A stretch of 64,000 nucleotides of DNA, from assembly GCF_043195135.1 (NCBI RefSeq), contig NZ_JBAFWP010000005.1; one strand, written 5' to 3'. Positions 8,657-17,572 of this stretch are shown here, in pieces. The translations under genes and the position numbers were made by a program. The DNA is from NCEH01 sp043195135 (lineage in GTDB: Bacteria; Pseudomonadota; Alphaproteobacteria; Rhizobiales; Xanthobacteraceae). The notes under the pieces were generated by a model. It was not told the origin of the DNA and did not search any database. It worked only from the letters and a program-made list of their open reading frames with translations. Each line of letters begins with the position of its first letter. Position 1 is the stretch's first letter.

Positions 8657-10399
8657 TCATGGACCGATGCTCAGGAGCCGCTCAGCGGGAGTGATGGTGG
8701 CGCTCGCCGCCGGAGGCTTCGCAATAACGTGCCCTGACTTGCCGCGCCGGCTCTCCGCTGTCTCGTCCCCTACCACTGGCAGCAACGCCGCCCGCATGTA
8801 GACCCGAGCGAGATTGATGGCCTGGGTCTTCGTCGGCCGGTCGGGCACCTTCGCGAGCAAGGCCCGCGCCCGGTCCGGGTTCAGCAGCGCGTCGCGAACG
8901 ATTTCATCCACGCTCTGGAGCCCGGACTTGCGCAGAGCCTCGATCACGCGACCGAAATGCGCGCCGGCACCGCCGCCGATGGCCGCCCCAAGCCCGCCCC
9001 CCACTGTGCTCCCGGCCGCCGCGCCGGCGCCGGCCAGCGCTCCAGGGGACAAGAGGCGGGAAAGCCAGGACTGCGCATCGGTGCCGGACTTCGCCGTGGC
9101 GAGTGCATCCTGAACCGTGTTCGATTGACCGGGGATCTTCACCGCCGTCAGAGAGCGGTTGGCCCGCTTCAGGTCCGCGGCAATCGCATGAAGCCCCGCC
9201 ATTTCCTCGCCGCTGAGAACCTGCTTGAGAGCAGGCGCGGATTGGCGAAGGAACTGCTGGAAGGCGTCCGAGCGCATCAGGTCCACATTGGACGTGCCGC
9301 CCTCGATATTCCCCACGAAGCGTGTCGAGATGTAGTCCGCCACGGCTTTCCGCAGCCCCTCCCGCGCCTGCTGGTCGCCGGCTGTCTCGCGGGCGAGGCG
9401 CGCCATCTGCTGCACCTGGTCCTGCCGCGAGAAGATGCCGCCGATGGTCCGCGTCACGTCCGCCGGGTCCGAGAGGCCCAGCAGCCGCCCAACGGTGCCC
9501 TTCTGGAAGGCGTCGATCTCGGCTTTTCGCGCGGCCGCGAGCTGTGCCAGCGTCTCGGAAGCGCGCGCCGGATTTTCCAGGGATGCTGCGACTTCCGGAA
9601 TGGCCCTCAAGGCGTCCGCGTGGCGTTGCCGCCAGTTTTCGAACCGCACAGGGTCAATGGTGCCGTCGAGCTTGTTCTCGGCATCCCGTCGCATGGTGGA
9701 CACCGCATAGTCGCGGATCGCGCGCGCCGTCTCGGGTCCGGGGGCCGCCTTGGTGAGCGCTTGCATCGCCTCATAGCCGCGCGGGCCCGGGCGGAAGAAG
9801 CGCGCCGGGACCACGGAGCTCGGGACGGTGAACGTCTCGCTGTCAGGCCCCCTGAGCACGCCGGAAACCGGGTCGCGCTCATAGGTGCGCGCATTCTTCT
9901 TCGTCGCCGCCGAAGCCTTCTTCAGCCGGCCGGCGGCTCCTTCGTCGAAGTTGGGGGGGAGGCCAGGTGCCGATACTCCTTCAGCGCCCGGAGCATCTGG
10001 AAATTGCCCTCGGCCTTGGCCCGCTGTTCCGCGTGAACGAGAAAAGCCGCCCGCTCCCCCGGAGACATCGGGTCCAACACCGGAGCTAGCTGCTCCCCGA
10101 GCCGCCTGTTCGTCTCGCCAACCATCACGCCATCCGGAAAGCAGCGACATCAGCGTCTGATCTTCGGACATCGCGCCCGAAGCCACCGCCCGCTCTTCCA
10201 TCGCCGCTTTCGCTGCCACCGCGCCCTCAATGTCGGACTCGATGGCGCCGCGCAGCTGCGACAACCTTGCATATACACGACTTGAGCCGTTCAGCGAAAG
10301 CTCCCGCCGCATTTCCTCGCTCACGCGCGAGCGCAGCGCCACCATCTCCCTGAACGGCACCACGTCGGGATAGCGCGCCGCGGCTACAATCAGGGGCAC
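8657..10399 (-). pseudogene. Phage virion or ejection-type protein, N-terminus missing
   Basis: The 580-residue frame opens at a GTG just after an in-frame TAA, but its first residues look like the inside of a larger protein. The product is Ala/Arg/Gln rich and mostly helical, with many charged heptad-like stretches, a Ser/Gly-rich linker near residues 85-140 and a Gly/Ala-rich hydrophobic segment near residue 465 (GALAGAGAAAGSTVGGG). These features match the C-terminal half of very large phage internal virion or ejection proteins. Head, tail and lysis genes are absent nearby, so it is a prophage relic. Whether the remaining frame is expressed is unknown. Confidence 0.55.
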
Positions 10400-10483
10400 G
10401 AGCGACCGGGCTTAAGCCGTCTGGGCACGCCTTCGACCATCTTTTAAATCCCAGCAAACACAACAACCAGACGGAGACACCCC

Positions 10484-10915
10484 GTGTCTGAACCCACGCC
10501 GACAAAGTCCGCTGCTTATGAACCCAGTCTCAAGAGCAAGGTCACTTTATGGATCGTCATGTTTTTTATATTTGGAGGCGGGTCCTTATTGAGCGTTTTC
10601 GCCTATGGCTTAATGACAGGTCGCCCATTGTTCCCACTTCTTGAGCAATCCCCGCCTCGTCCTAAGCTTTCGTGCAATGAAAATGTCATAGACGCAGCGA
10701 AAAATTCACTTTCTAAGCAATATAAAATTCCCGTATCAGATATTCGAATCGACGGAGTGACCACGCTAAAGCCGACCGAAGAAAATAGACTCGTATGCAA
10801 CGCTAACCTGACGGTTAAGATTGGAGGCAACTCAGAGAGCCGGATAATTGAAATCACTTCGAGTGTGGCCGACAACGGAAATGATTTGCTCGTTGTCGTT
10901 CGCTTGATTCAATAA
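10484..10915 (+). CDS. Membrane-anchored hypothetical protein
   Basis: The gene starts at a GTG with GGAG eight bases upstream. A single hydrophobic segment (WIVMFFIFGGGSLLSVFAYG, about residues 23-42) precedes a soluble domain of about 95 residues, with two Cys near residues 64 and 106 that could pair outside the cytoplasm. The domain has a short alternating beta pattern (LTVKIGG, RIIEITSS). It lies 45 bases before the secreted protein gene, so the two may be co-transcribed. AT content is higher than in the flanking genes, which suggests recent transfer. Family unknown. Confidence 0.6.
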   Translation: MSEPTPTKSAAYEPSLKSKVTLWIVMFFIFGGGSLLSVFAYGLMTGRPLFPLLEQSPPRPKLSCNENVIDAAKNSLSKQYKIPVSDIRIDGVTTLKPTEENRLVCNANLTVKIGGNSESRIIEITSSVADNGNDLLVVVRLIQ

Positions 10916-10960
10916 GTATCTAAAGTGCCCATCGAAGCGATAACAAATGAGGCTGTGCTT

Positions 10961-11809
10961 ATGTCGAAGCAGAAAGCAATAGCCGGCGCATTGGTAACTG
11001 CGTGGCTTTCGTCCGTGTCAATTTCCACGCCCGCCGGTGCCTGGAGTTGGAGGGACGATGCCGCCGGCCAGAAGCGCGATCAAGAGGCTAGGCACTGGCT
11101 CACGACGCAGAACATATGCGGCGTGCAGCTCAAGGCGGACTATCTTGCGGACCTGGATTCCTGGATTATCGCGCATTTCACGACAATGGCTGATGACTAT
11201 CGTCAGTTCCTCCTCGGCTCCGTTCAGAGGGCGAACGCCGACTACCTCCAGAATGCAAAGCCCGACGAAATTAAGAAGGAGTGCGCTGGTCGGGTGGAAG
11301 AGGCGTCCAAAGCCGGAGTTATCGCCGACACCAATGCCAAGCCCTTCCAATGGGCGGCTATGGCATCGCAGACCGCAGGAACACCCACCCCAAGCACAGC
11401 ACTACCTGCCGCCGTCTCAACTCCAATGCCCCCCACCGTCCCGGCCACATCACCTAAGCTTTCAGATTTCATCGGTGCCTGGAGCGACGTGACGGATGCA
11501 TGTCAAAGTTACAAGCAGCAGACGGAAGGACCGTGGTTTGAGATCAAGGAAAAGTCCTTTACGTCTGAGGGCGGCGGGCTTTGCAAGGCTCCCACCTACA
11601 CTCTGAAAGGGAATGGCCTCACCATATCTGCACGTTGCAGGGCCGAAGAGGCGGGTTATGAGCCCTACAAAGAGACATTCACTCTGCACGAAGGCCGGCT
11701 TAAGAGTGCCTACAGAACCTTTATGCGCTGCACCGCCGCCCCGAGCGGAGGGAATTTGGGGCCCCTACCAATAGAGAGCGCGCCGCCATCGGAGGGCCGA
11801 TTGCCATGA
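10961..11809 (+). CDS. Secreted hypothetical protein with C-terminal Cys-rich domain
   Basis: A start at 10961 with GAGG upstream gives a signal peptide (MSKQKAIAGALVTAWLSS, ending near AGA). A helical domain (about residues 30-120), a Pro/Thr/Ala-rich linker (about residues 135-175) and a C-terminal domain starting LSDFIGAWSDVTDACQSY follow. The last domain has four Cys, and its SDFIGAWS pattern is seen in small lipocalin-like or lysozyme-inhibitor-like periplasmic domains, but I cannot assign it firmly. It follows the membrane-anchored gene at 10484. An upstream ATG at 10925 would add 12 residues that do not look like part of a signal. Confidence 0.6.
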   Translation: MSKQKAIAGALVTAWLSSVSISTPAGAWSWRDDAAGQKRDQEARHWLTTQNICGVQLKADYLADLDSWIIAHFTTMADDYRQFLLGSVQRANADYLQNAKPDEIKKECAGRVEEASKAGVIADTNAKPFQWAAMASQTAGTPTPSTALPAAVSTPMPPTVPATSPKLSDFIGAWSDVTDACQSYKQQTEGPWFEIKEKSFTSEGGGLCKAPTYTLKGNGLTISARCRAEEAGYEPYKETFTLHEGRLKSAYRTFMRCTAAPSGGNLGPLPIESAPPSEGRLP

Positions 11810-11938
11810 TAGGCAAGCCAAAGAACGACGCCGAGGCGATTGCTCGGAATACGGTCATCATGATTGCGAGTGTAGAGACGTGCGGATTCGCATTTCAATT
11901 TGCTGGTGGTTCGTAACGTCACGGCGCGCCCTCCAGAA

Positions 11939-12364
11939 TTACCGCTTCGACGAAACAGTGGATTCGTCATGGGGGGAATTGGCATTTTTCGGCGTTGGAG
12001 GCTGCGAACTTTCGTTCAGCATCTTTGCCGTCGCCATGAGAGCATCCAATGCTGCCTTTCTTTCTGCCACCCGCAATGGACTAGAAGGGTCGCTTCCGGG
12101 CGATATTCTCCCGGCTGCCGGTCTCGGTTGAGCGGGGCCGGCTTCCTTCGGCTGGACGCGGCAAAGCAGCCTCATGTCCTCGATCGCTTTTAGCGTCGTG
12201 TAATCTTTGTTCGCGATCCGCTCCACCGTAAGCCGCCCTTTGAGAGATTCGCGCCGCAGGCTGGATGCGGTGATGGAGCCGTCCGGAAAGGCAAGCGCCG
12301 CCGCAACACCAAGGCGGAGCGGCGTGGTGTCAGTTATCTGGTCGCGAGAAGGTGTCGATCTCAT
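11939..12364 (-). CDS. Putative DNA-binding accessory protein of an integrated element
   Basis: The 141-residue protein has an N-terminal helix-turn-helix-like part (PLRLGVAAALAFPDGSIT, SLRRESLKGRLTVERIANKD) with the look of AlpA/excisionase-type folds, and a disordered Pro/Ser-rich C-terminus. The start has AAGGA upstream. Proteins with this N-terminus occur near integrase genes in Hyphomicrobiales, but no integrase gene follows here. Its function, probably regulation or excision, is inferred. Confidence 0.5.
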   Translation of the reverse strand: MRSTPSRDQITDTTPLRLGVAAALAFPDGSITASSLRRESLKGRLTVERIANKDYTTLKAIEDMRLLCRVQPKEAGPAQPRPAAGRISPGSDPSSPLRVAERKAALDALMATAKMLNESSQPPTPKNANSPHDESTVSSKR

Positions 12365-12454
12365 CTCCCGTCCTTTTTAAGTTAGTGCACCAGCGATCGA
12401 GATTTTAACGGAGACGGCCGGAGTGAAGCATAACCGTCACGTCTTGCCCATCTT

Positions 12455-12748
12455 ATGCCGGCGCCATCAACTGAACCGGAGCGGGACTTGACTGATCGAG
12501 AAAAGGAAGCGGGTAAGCCGTCCATCGAACCTCGCTGCCTCACAAAATCACAGGCGGCGAAATATTGCGGCTTAACCCTGAGCGGCTTTGGCGCATGGCA
12601 GGTAGCAGGCATTGTTCCGGGCCCAATTCCTGGCACCAAGCGGTGGGATCGAAAGGCCATAGACAAGGCAAGCGGCATCCGGGCGCCTGATGCGACCACC
12701 AATGACGACGTTGAGAAATGGTTCGCTAAACATGCCGCGCGTCGGTGA
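12455..12748 (+). CDS. Putative excisionase-like protein
   Basis: The 97-residue protein contains CLTKSQAAKYCGLTLSGFGAWQ (residues about 28-49), an AlpA/excisionase-like helix-turn-helix, then a basic wing (GTKRWDRKAIDKASG). Such genes normally sit immediately upstream of a tyrosine integrase gene. Here the following 50 bases lead only to a convergent small gene, so the integrase has been lost. No strong ribosome site is seen at the ATG. Confidence 0.6.
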   Translation: MPAPSTEPERDLTDREKEAGKPSIEPRCLTKSQAAKYCGLTLSGFGAWQVAGIVPGPIPGTKRWDRKAIDKASGIRAPDATTNDDVEKWFAKHAARR

Positions 12749-12802
12749 GGCGGGCGCCAGGAGCAAAAGTCCGCCTAGGAGGCGATCACGCTGGGGTGCA
12801 GT

Positions 12803-12964
12803 CTACCGGCGCCCACCGACATAATGGCTGCCTTTCCCGTGGCTGGAATACCCACCGACCCGATGGCTCCCTGTACGTCCCTTGGCATCCGCCATGCTCG
12901 CAAGAGCGATGGACCCGATGAAAGCCGCGGCCAGAAACAATGCCGCGCACTTGATTTTGGACAT
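12803..12964 (-). CDS. Small secreted Gly/His-rich protein
   Basis: The start at 12964 has GGAGG eight bases upstream. A signal peptide (MSKIKCAALFLAAAFIGSIA, cleaved near ADA) precedes a mature part of only about 28 residues rich in Gly, Ser, His and Tyr (GSHRVGGYSSHGKGSHYVGG). Such short His/Gly peptides are common in alphaproteobacteria and their role is unknown; metal binding is possible from composition alone. Confidence 0.6.
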   Translation of the reverse strand: MSKIKCAALFLAAAFIGSIALASMADAKGRTGSHRVGGYSSHGKGSHYVGGRR

Positions 12965-13047
12965 GGTGCGATCCTCCCAGCCTGATTGGTGGTGCCATAC
13001 CATTCCAACAACCATGTAGCGAGTTATCCTTTGGACGCTGTGCCCAA

Positions 13048-13305
13048 TCAGTCCTGATCTTCGCCGCCCATGGCCTTCCGCAGCGCGTGATTGATCCGAT
13101 CCTGCCAGCCGGGGCCGCCCTCCTGGAAGAACTCCAGCACATCGCGATCAATGCGAAGCGAGACGGTCTCTTTCGCTCCGGGGATCACCGGAGCCTTGGG
13201 TGCCTTCGGCGCCTCTTCGACAGGCCTGGTGGTGGCCGACCGAAAGGCAGCCTCGGCGGCGTCGCGGGTTGTGCCAGAGGTTCTACGGAACGGGGGTTGT
13301 GCCAT
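13048..13305 (-). CDS. BrnA-like antitoxin, orphan
   Basis: The C-terminal half (VSLRIDRDVLEFFQEGGPG, then WQDRINHALRKAM) is the ribbon-helix-helix-like signature of BrnA antitoxins, with a disordered Pro/Ala-rich N-terminal part. BrnA normally follows a BrnT ribonuclease gene. No BrnT-like frame is present; a small phage-type gene sits directly upstream instead. The start at 13305 (MAQPPFRR) is chosen over 13347 because the latter overlaps the upstream gene and adds residues of unlikely composition. It may act as a stand-alone regulator or an antitoxin relic. Confidence 0.65.
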   Translation of the reverse strand: MAQPPFRRTSGTTRDAAEAAFRSATTRPVEEAPKAPKAPVIPGAKETVSLRIDRDVLEFFQEGGPGWQDRINHALRKAMGGEDQD

Positions 13306-13339
13306 GGTATGCTCTATCCGGGAATGGGCCGCGGGTCTC

Positions 13340-13543
13340 TCAGCCAAAAAGGCGGCGCAGAATCGACCAGAAACTGATGGTGGTCCGATTATAGATCCGG
13401 TTCCGCGCGGCGCGCTTGGGGTTAGTCAGCCATCCCATCCCGCGCGGCGCTTTCAGGCCCAATTGCGATTGAACCATTCGCTTCACCGAGGTCCGAGCGG
13501 CGATGCTTTTCCGGATGCTCGGTTTGCGGATGCCGAATTTCAT
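13340..13543 (-). CDS. Small basic island/phage protein
   Basis: A 67-residue, strongly basic protein starts at an ATG with GGGGGAAG upstream. It contains KRMVQSQLGLKAPRGMGWLTN and RAARNRIYNRTT, a pattern I associate with small proteins of phages and integrated elements. The function is unknown. It lies 34 bases upstream of the BrnA-like gene on the same strand. Confidence 0.5.
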   Translation of the reverse strand: MKFGIRKPSIRKSIAARTSVKRMVQSQLGLKAPRGMGWLTNPKRAARNRIYNRTTISFWSILRRLFG

Positions 13544-14171
13544 GTCTTCCCCCTATCCCCGGGGGAAGAATGCAGCCGGCGAAACTTAGAGTCGAGTCAG
13601 CCGCCGTCCTCGGGCCGCGAAGCGCGATGGCGTCTCCACAGATGGAGGCGGTGCCGGTACGGAAGGATCCGATCCTGGTGGAATGGACTTGCGTCATCCT
13701 TGGCAAGGTGATCGAGGGAGCTGCCATTCGCCCGCGCCCCGTGCTGGCGGCGTCGAATCCGATCGGCGCGAGAGCCTTAATAAAGAAGCCTGCCAAATCG
13801 GCGCGGCAGATTAGGCGAGGCAGGGCACTGTCTGGAAGGCATGTCTAGGCAAGCTCGGAGGGGCGGGCTAATGCCCGCCCTACACGTCACGCGAAAACCA
13901 AAGCCGTGAACGCTAGGCGCATCTGACCCTCCGAATATGGAGGCCGATGTTATCACTAGGGCCGATGTCAAGGGAGTGATCGGCGGCGGCAAGACGGCCC
14001 CTTCAGACCTGATACGCTACGCTAGAGGTCTGTGATGTCGGAGCTTAAGACGGGGCTTCTGTGACGGGGAATATCCCTTTGAGAAAAGCGCGTCGCTCAT
14101 CCGCTCGCATAGGTAGCATTGAGTAAGGTTTTGGTCTTAACCTGCGCCGCGCAACCAGGGCGTGGTGGGGA
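13544..14171. other. Gene-poor stretch
   Basis: Open frames exist on both strands (for example 13570-13848 plus and 13422-13796 minus) but none has a good ribosome site or a convincing protein. The only clear structure is the hairpin at 13861-13880. Confidence 0.4.
13861..13880. repeat. Perfect GC hairpin GGGCGGGC-TAAT-GCCCGCCC
   Basis: An 8-bp perfect GC stem with a 4-base loop lies in a gene-poor region. No T-run follows on the plus strand (TACACG), so it is not a classic terminator; it may be a dispersed palindromic element or a remnant of one. Confidence 0.6.
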
Positions 14172-14681
14172 ATGGACCTTCCAGAGATAATGGCAGCGGA
14201 AAAGCTTCTTGCATTGAAGCCCGTTTGGAAGGCGCGCGACCGAGATTGGCTATTCGCTACGGCGCCATTGAAGATCGATAGCGTCGTAATTGAAGGGCTA
14301 AAATTTCGCGCGACCGCGTTGGCCAGCCGGCCAGATGAATCGTTAACATTTCAACTGGAATATTTCCCGCCTGTTAAGGGCTTAAAGGGCGGCGCGATTG
14401 CGCGGATTGAGTGGCGACCAATTTCCCCTCACAATAACAAGGGAGTTGGCCCTGAGGAAATCAGATTCCTCACCTAAAAAGGTACCCACCATCATCCTTT
14501 TGACTTGAACTGGGAGCATTCTCCCAATCAAGTGAAAAAGGGCTCTCTACCCATCTCCGTACCTATCGACCCTGAGCCCTCTTTCCCAGAGATTGTTGTG
14601 CTAGTGGGGAAAGAGTTTAGAATCGGCCCGGTAGAATGGATGACGGCTCCACCTTTGTGGCAGCTAAAGGCGTTGGTGTAG
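14172..14681 (+). pseudogene. Hypothetical protein gene with an in-frame TAA
   Basis: A frame of 101 codons ends at TAA 14475-14477, but the same frame continues without interruption for another 67 codons to TAG at 14679. The downstream part (GTHHHPFDLNW, VPIDPEPSFPEIVVLVGKEF) looks like the natural continuation of the upstream part, and 'HPFDLNW' ends fit this kind of about 170-residue island protein. The simplest reading is a GAA-to-TAA nonsense change, leaving a split gene. The alternative is programmed stop readthrough. The next gene starts two bases after the final TAG, so the pair was one operon. Family not firmly recognised. Confidence 0.55.
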
Positions 14682-14683
14682 GC

Positions 14684-15460
14684 ATGGCAAACGTCATGGC
14701 GGAACGGGCTGTTATCAGCCCCGATATCGAAGCGGCGATGCGTCGCCTCGTCTCCGGGGTTGCTCACCCTGAGGGGACCTACATCACCGTCCCAACGCTT
14801 TACCCCAGCGGGAAAAGCGTGGTCGTTCGCGTGACTGAACAGCGGTCTCAAGGCCGCGTGATGTTTTTTGTGACCGACTTTGGTCTTGGGTTTCAGGAAG
14901 CCGAGCTTGAGGGCGTGGATCGGGGGTTCGCTCGTTTCGCGAGAGTTATCGCCGAGCGCGCTGGCGTTGGGTTTGATGAACACGCCTTTTTTGCCGTCCA
15001 GGTAGACTTGGAGCGGCTTCCGGGCGCCATTGCTGCCATCGCCTCATGTTCAGTCGAAGCAGTCACGACCGCGGTCATGAAGGCTGCCGAAAGGGCTGGG
15101 ACAGGGATGGCCCGCCTTCTTGTAGAGAAGCTGGAATCAGCGTTCGGCGCGGATAACGTAAAGAAGAACCAGATTATTGCCGGAGATTCGGGCCACGATT
15201 GGCCTGTCCCAGCAACGGTTTATACAGCCTCGGGTCGGATCGTTTTCGACGTGGCAACCAAGTCGCCAATTTCGATTTCTACCGTAGCAACGAAAATGGA
15301 CGACCTTTCCAGACTTAAATCAGCTCCGCGTCGCGTGGTAATGGTTCGGAGCACGGAAGAGCTTGGAAGCTATCTCGGTGTTTTGGCTCATCATGCAAGC
15401 GTCATAGAGACAAGCGCCAATGAAAATCACCTTATTCGGCTGACGGGCGCGGCAGGATAG
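14684..15460 (+). CDS. Hypothetical protein partnered with the interrupted gene
   Basis: The 258-residue protein starts MANVMAERAVISPDIEAAM, two bases after the stop of the preceding frame. It has the block VMFFVTDFGLGFQEAE (about residues 60-75), a central helical domain (LPGAIAAIASCSVEAV) and a C-terminal alpha/beta part that may be nuclease-like (WPVPATVYTASGRIVFDV...). DUF1828-type proteins have a similar 'FVTDFG' strand, but I am not certain of the match. The tight coupling to the preceding small protein is like a two-gene toxin-antitoxin or defence module, which is inference only. Confidence 0.55.
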   Translation: MANVMAERAVISPDIEAAMRRLVSGVAHPEGTYITVPTLYPSGKSVVVRVTEQRSQGRVMFFVTDFGLGFQEAELEGVDRGFARFARVIAERAGVGFDEHAFFAVQVDLERLPGAIAAIASCSVEAVTTAVMKAAERAGTGMARLLVEKLESAFGADNVKKNQIIAGDSGHDWPVPATVYTASGRIVFDVATKSPISISTVATKMDDLSRLKSAPRRVVMVRSTEELGSYLGVLAHHASVIETSANENHLIRLTGAAG

Positions 15461-15861
15461 TTCATCGCCCGAGTGGTAGCGCGGCGTTGGTCCGGCCGCC
15501 AGCCGGCTAATGACGATCTTGAGGGGCCGGAGCAATCCCTTGATTTTATTGGGTCGAAAATTCGACTAGCGGAATAATGGCGACCAAACACGGCCTAAAT
15601 CATTGAAATTGAACGGCTCAAAATCGAGCCGGCCACACGCGAACCAAAACCGCCTCCGGGCGGCTTTGGTTTGCGATGCTGCCCTATTTTGTCAGGTAAA
15701 CGCCAACACAGAGATCGGCGCGGGGTATCGCTGATCTTAGATCATGTCGCATTCAACGGCGACGCCATCGGAGCCGAAATGTCAGTCATGGGGTTTGGGG
15801 GGCGCGCCCTTCCGCTCGCGAGCCAGCGTCATCAGCTCATTGTAACTCCCCGCAGATCCTC
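15461..15861. other. Gene-free stretch
   Basis: No supported gene. A short inverted pair of the sequence CAAAACCGCC/GGCGGCTTTGG lies near 15645-15672 and may form a hairpin after the gene at 14684. The 15671-15886 plus-strand frame lacks a ribosome site and family resemblance. Confidence 0.35.
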
Positions 15862-16176
15862 TTATACACCCCGTCGCAACCGCTGAAGCATCTCTTCATA
15901 GGCTTTGGCGGTGTCGCGCTGTTCCTGGGAAAGCCACGGGTCAGAACGTGCGGATCCGCCGGGCTTTGGCCGTGAACCGCTCTGATTTCCTGGCGCCGAG
16001 CGATCTTTGATCCATGCTCGGAGCGCTGCCTCATCGAAGGTCCATAACCCGCCAATCTTGCACGCGCCGGGCAGCTCGCCGCGGCAGGCAAGGGACTGCA
16101 CGGTTCGTACCGCCACACCCAAAATAGCTGATGCCTCAAAAGCACGAATTCGTTCGCGTTTAGGTGCTTCCTTCAT
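15862..16176 (-). CDS. Excisionase/AlpA-like DNA-binding protein
   Basis: The 104-residue protein has a MerR/excisionase-type helix-turn-helix: IRAFEASAILGVAVRTVQSL (residues about 10-29), then KIGGLWTFDEAALRAWIKD (the wing and second helix). The C-terminus is Arg/Pro-rich and then helical. It is the last gene of a three-gene operon (16710 to 15862), overlapping the upstream gene by 17 bases. In intact modules an integrase would follow, but the next 300 bases hold none. Confidence 0.7.
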   Translation of the reverse strand: MKEAPKRERIRAFEASAILGVAVRTVQSLACRGELPGACKIGGLWTFDEAALRAWIKDRSAPGNQSGSRPKPGGSARSDPWLSQEQRDTAKAYEEMLQRLRRGV

Positions 16177-16420
16177 CTACCGCGCCTTTGAGGTTATCGC
16201 TCAGCAGGCTCGGCCCGGAGCACCGCTTGAGATGATCTGGTGAGAGGAAGATCGGCTTTTCGTCTTCGATGGGAGGAGGAACGATCTTATTCGTTTCCGC
16301 GTCGATTGTTTCGATTGTGCCGGCGGCCACATCAATTCGGATGTGCACACCGGCCTGACGCGCGGCGCGGAAAGCCCGGGCCATGTCTGCTTGCGTGAGA
16401 ATTGCGGCACGGCGCGGCAT
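16160..16420 (-). CDS. Small integrase-partner protein
   Basis: MPRRAAILTQADMARAFRAA begins a short helix-rich protein of the same type as the one at 4488-4688. The start at 16420 overlaps the upstream stop (TAATG) and has AGGAGAGG just upstream. It is translationally coupled on both sides. The function is unknown; context suggests accessory control of integration or excision. Confidence 0.65.
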   Translation of the reverse strand: MPRRAAILTQADMARAFRAARQAGVHIRIDVAAGTIETIDAETNKIVPPPIEDEKPIFLSPDHLKRCSGPSLLSDNLKGAVDEGST

Positions 16421-16710
16421 TACCTCTCCTCTGGTACGGCGTTTCGGGCGCTCCACCTATTGGCGAGTGCTCGCCTCAAGGCGGAAGCGTTTCCGCTTCC
16501 GGCCTTCCCACCAGGAGACGACCCACCGGCCGTGGAGCCGTCCGACCTCGTATTCCGGGTCTGGCATCGCTCATATTCCTCCACTGCCGAAGCCCGGATC
16601 CTAAGGAGCCGGCCGCCGAGGCGGAAGTGACCCAGGGCGCCATCCGTGATCAAATTGCGAACGTGCTTCTCCGAGCACCCCCAGCGCGCCGCCACCTGTT
16701 GTGGGCGCAT
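16420..16710 (-). CDS. Helix-turn-helix excisionase-like protein
   Basis: MRPQQVAARWGCSEKHVRNL followed by GHFRLGGRLLRIRASAVEEY is a textbook excisionase/AlpA-like winged helix-turn-helix (residues about 1-50), with a Ser/Gly-rich tail. The ATG at 16710 is chosen because it begins the domain; further in-frame ATGs upstream (16788, 16896) add residues without domain character. It is the first gene of a three-gene operon of integration-associated regulators. Confidence 0.65.
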   Translation of the reverse strand: MRPQQVAARWGCSEKHVRNLITDGALGHFRLGGRLLRIRASAVEEYERCQTRNTRSDGSTAGGSSPGGKAGSGNASALRRALANRWSARNAVPEER

Positions 16711-16967
16711 GGGTCGATCTATGAGTATAGTTTCGGCGGTGAGGCGGCAGGCGTGCTCTGGCAGGCTATTCAATCTCCGCCGCGTCATCGCGGCCATCGT
16801 CACCGTGGCGGGCCTCGGCGACGCTATCGCAAAAATCGTCAGGTGTTTCTTTGGCGCGCCGCGCTGATGCGCCCTAGCCTCTCCGGCCCCTCTCAAGCCG
16901 ATGACAACTTGTCGCCGGTTCTCGCAGCATCAGACTTTTGTTTGTGCTCGCCATGCCGGACGACTTT

Positions 16968-17555
16968 CTATTCCGTTGTGTCATCCGACTTCCGCCGACG
17001 AGCCTCGCTCTCCTTGGGGCCCCTCGACTCTCGCCGTGGGCTGCTCAGTCGCTTCAAAAACTGAATATCCTCTTCTTTCAATTCCCAAGTGTGATCTCGT
17101 GTCACCCTCATATCAGGCATGTTGCCCAAAGATTTCATGCGGATATGTTCTTCTCGTGCAGCGTTGATAGCTTCAGAAGTGTCGTCCGCGCCCATTGTAG
17201 CGGCCACAACTTCTCTCATTTTTGTGAGCGAGAAGCGGGCCTCTCCAATATCCATGCGTCCGTTAAATATCGAATTCGCTATATAATTTGCTTCTTGTAT
17301 TGTAATAATCCGATTTTCGCGGATCGCGTCAATCATAGCGATCCATGCGTCGAGAATATTTCCCATCGCGTTATTTAGAAGCTGCTCAAGCGCATCGAGT
17401 TTCTTTTTATCGCATTCTGCACCTATGACGCATAGACGCCTGACCGCCTCTGCCCTGGTGCGGATGCGGTGTTCGAAGCTCCAATCATCGATGGCCTTCA
17501 CTTCAGAGGCCGACATCATGATCGGGATGCGCTGGTCTTTGGGTTCCTGGTTCAT
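16968..17555 (-). CDS. Ribbon-helix-helix-like regulator with long C-terminal domain
   Basis: The N-terminus RIPIMMSASEVKAIDDWS, then RIRTRAEAVRRLCVIG, reads as a ribbon-helix-helix DNA-binding domain. The remaining about 140 residues are helical and charged and may dimerise or sense. Codon use is markedly AT-richer (17200-17350) than the surroundings, a sign of foreign origin. It is divergent from a second RHH gene at 17666 across an array of CGGCACAA half-sites, which it or its neighbour likely binds. Confidence 0.6.
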   Translation of the reverse strand: MNQEPKDQRIPIMMSASEVKAIDDWSFEHRIRTRAEAVRRLCVIGAECDKKKLDALEQLLNNAMGNILDAWIAMIDAIRENRIITIQEANYIANSIFNGRMDIGEARFSLTKMREVVAATMGADDTSEAINAAREEHIRMKSLGNMPDMRVTRDHTWELKEEDIQFLKRLSSPRRESRGPKESEARRRKSDDTTE

Positions 17556-17572
17556 GGCTCAATCTACAAAAT

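Noticed and set aside
13861..13880. The perfect GC hairpin as a transcription terminator.
   Set aside because: There is no T-run after either arm that would suit a nearby gene.
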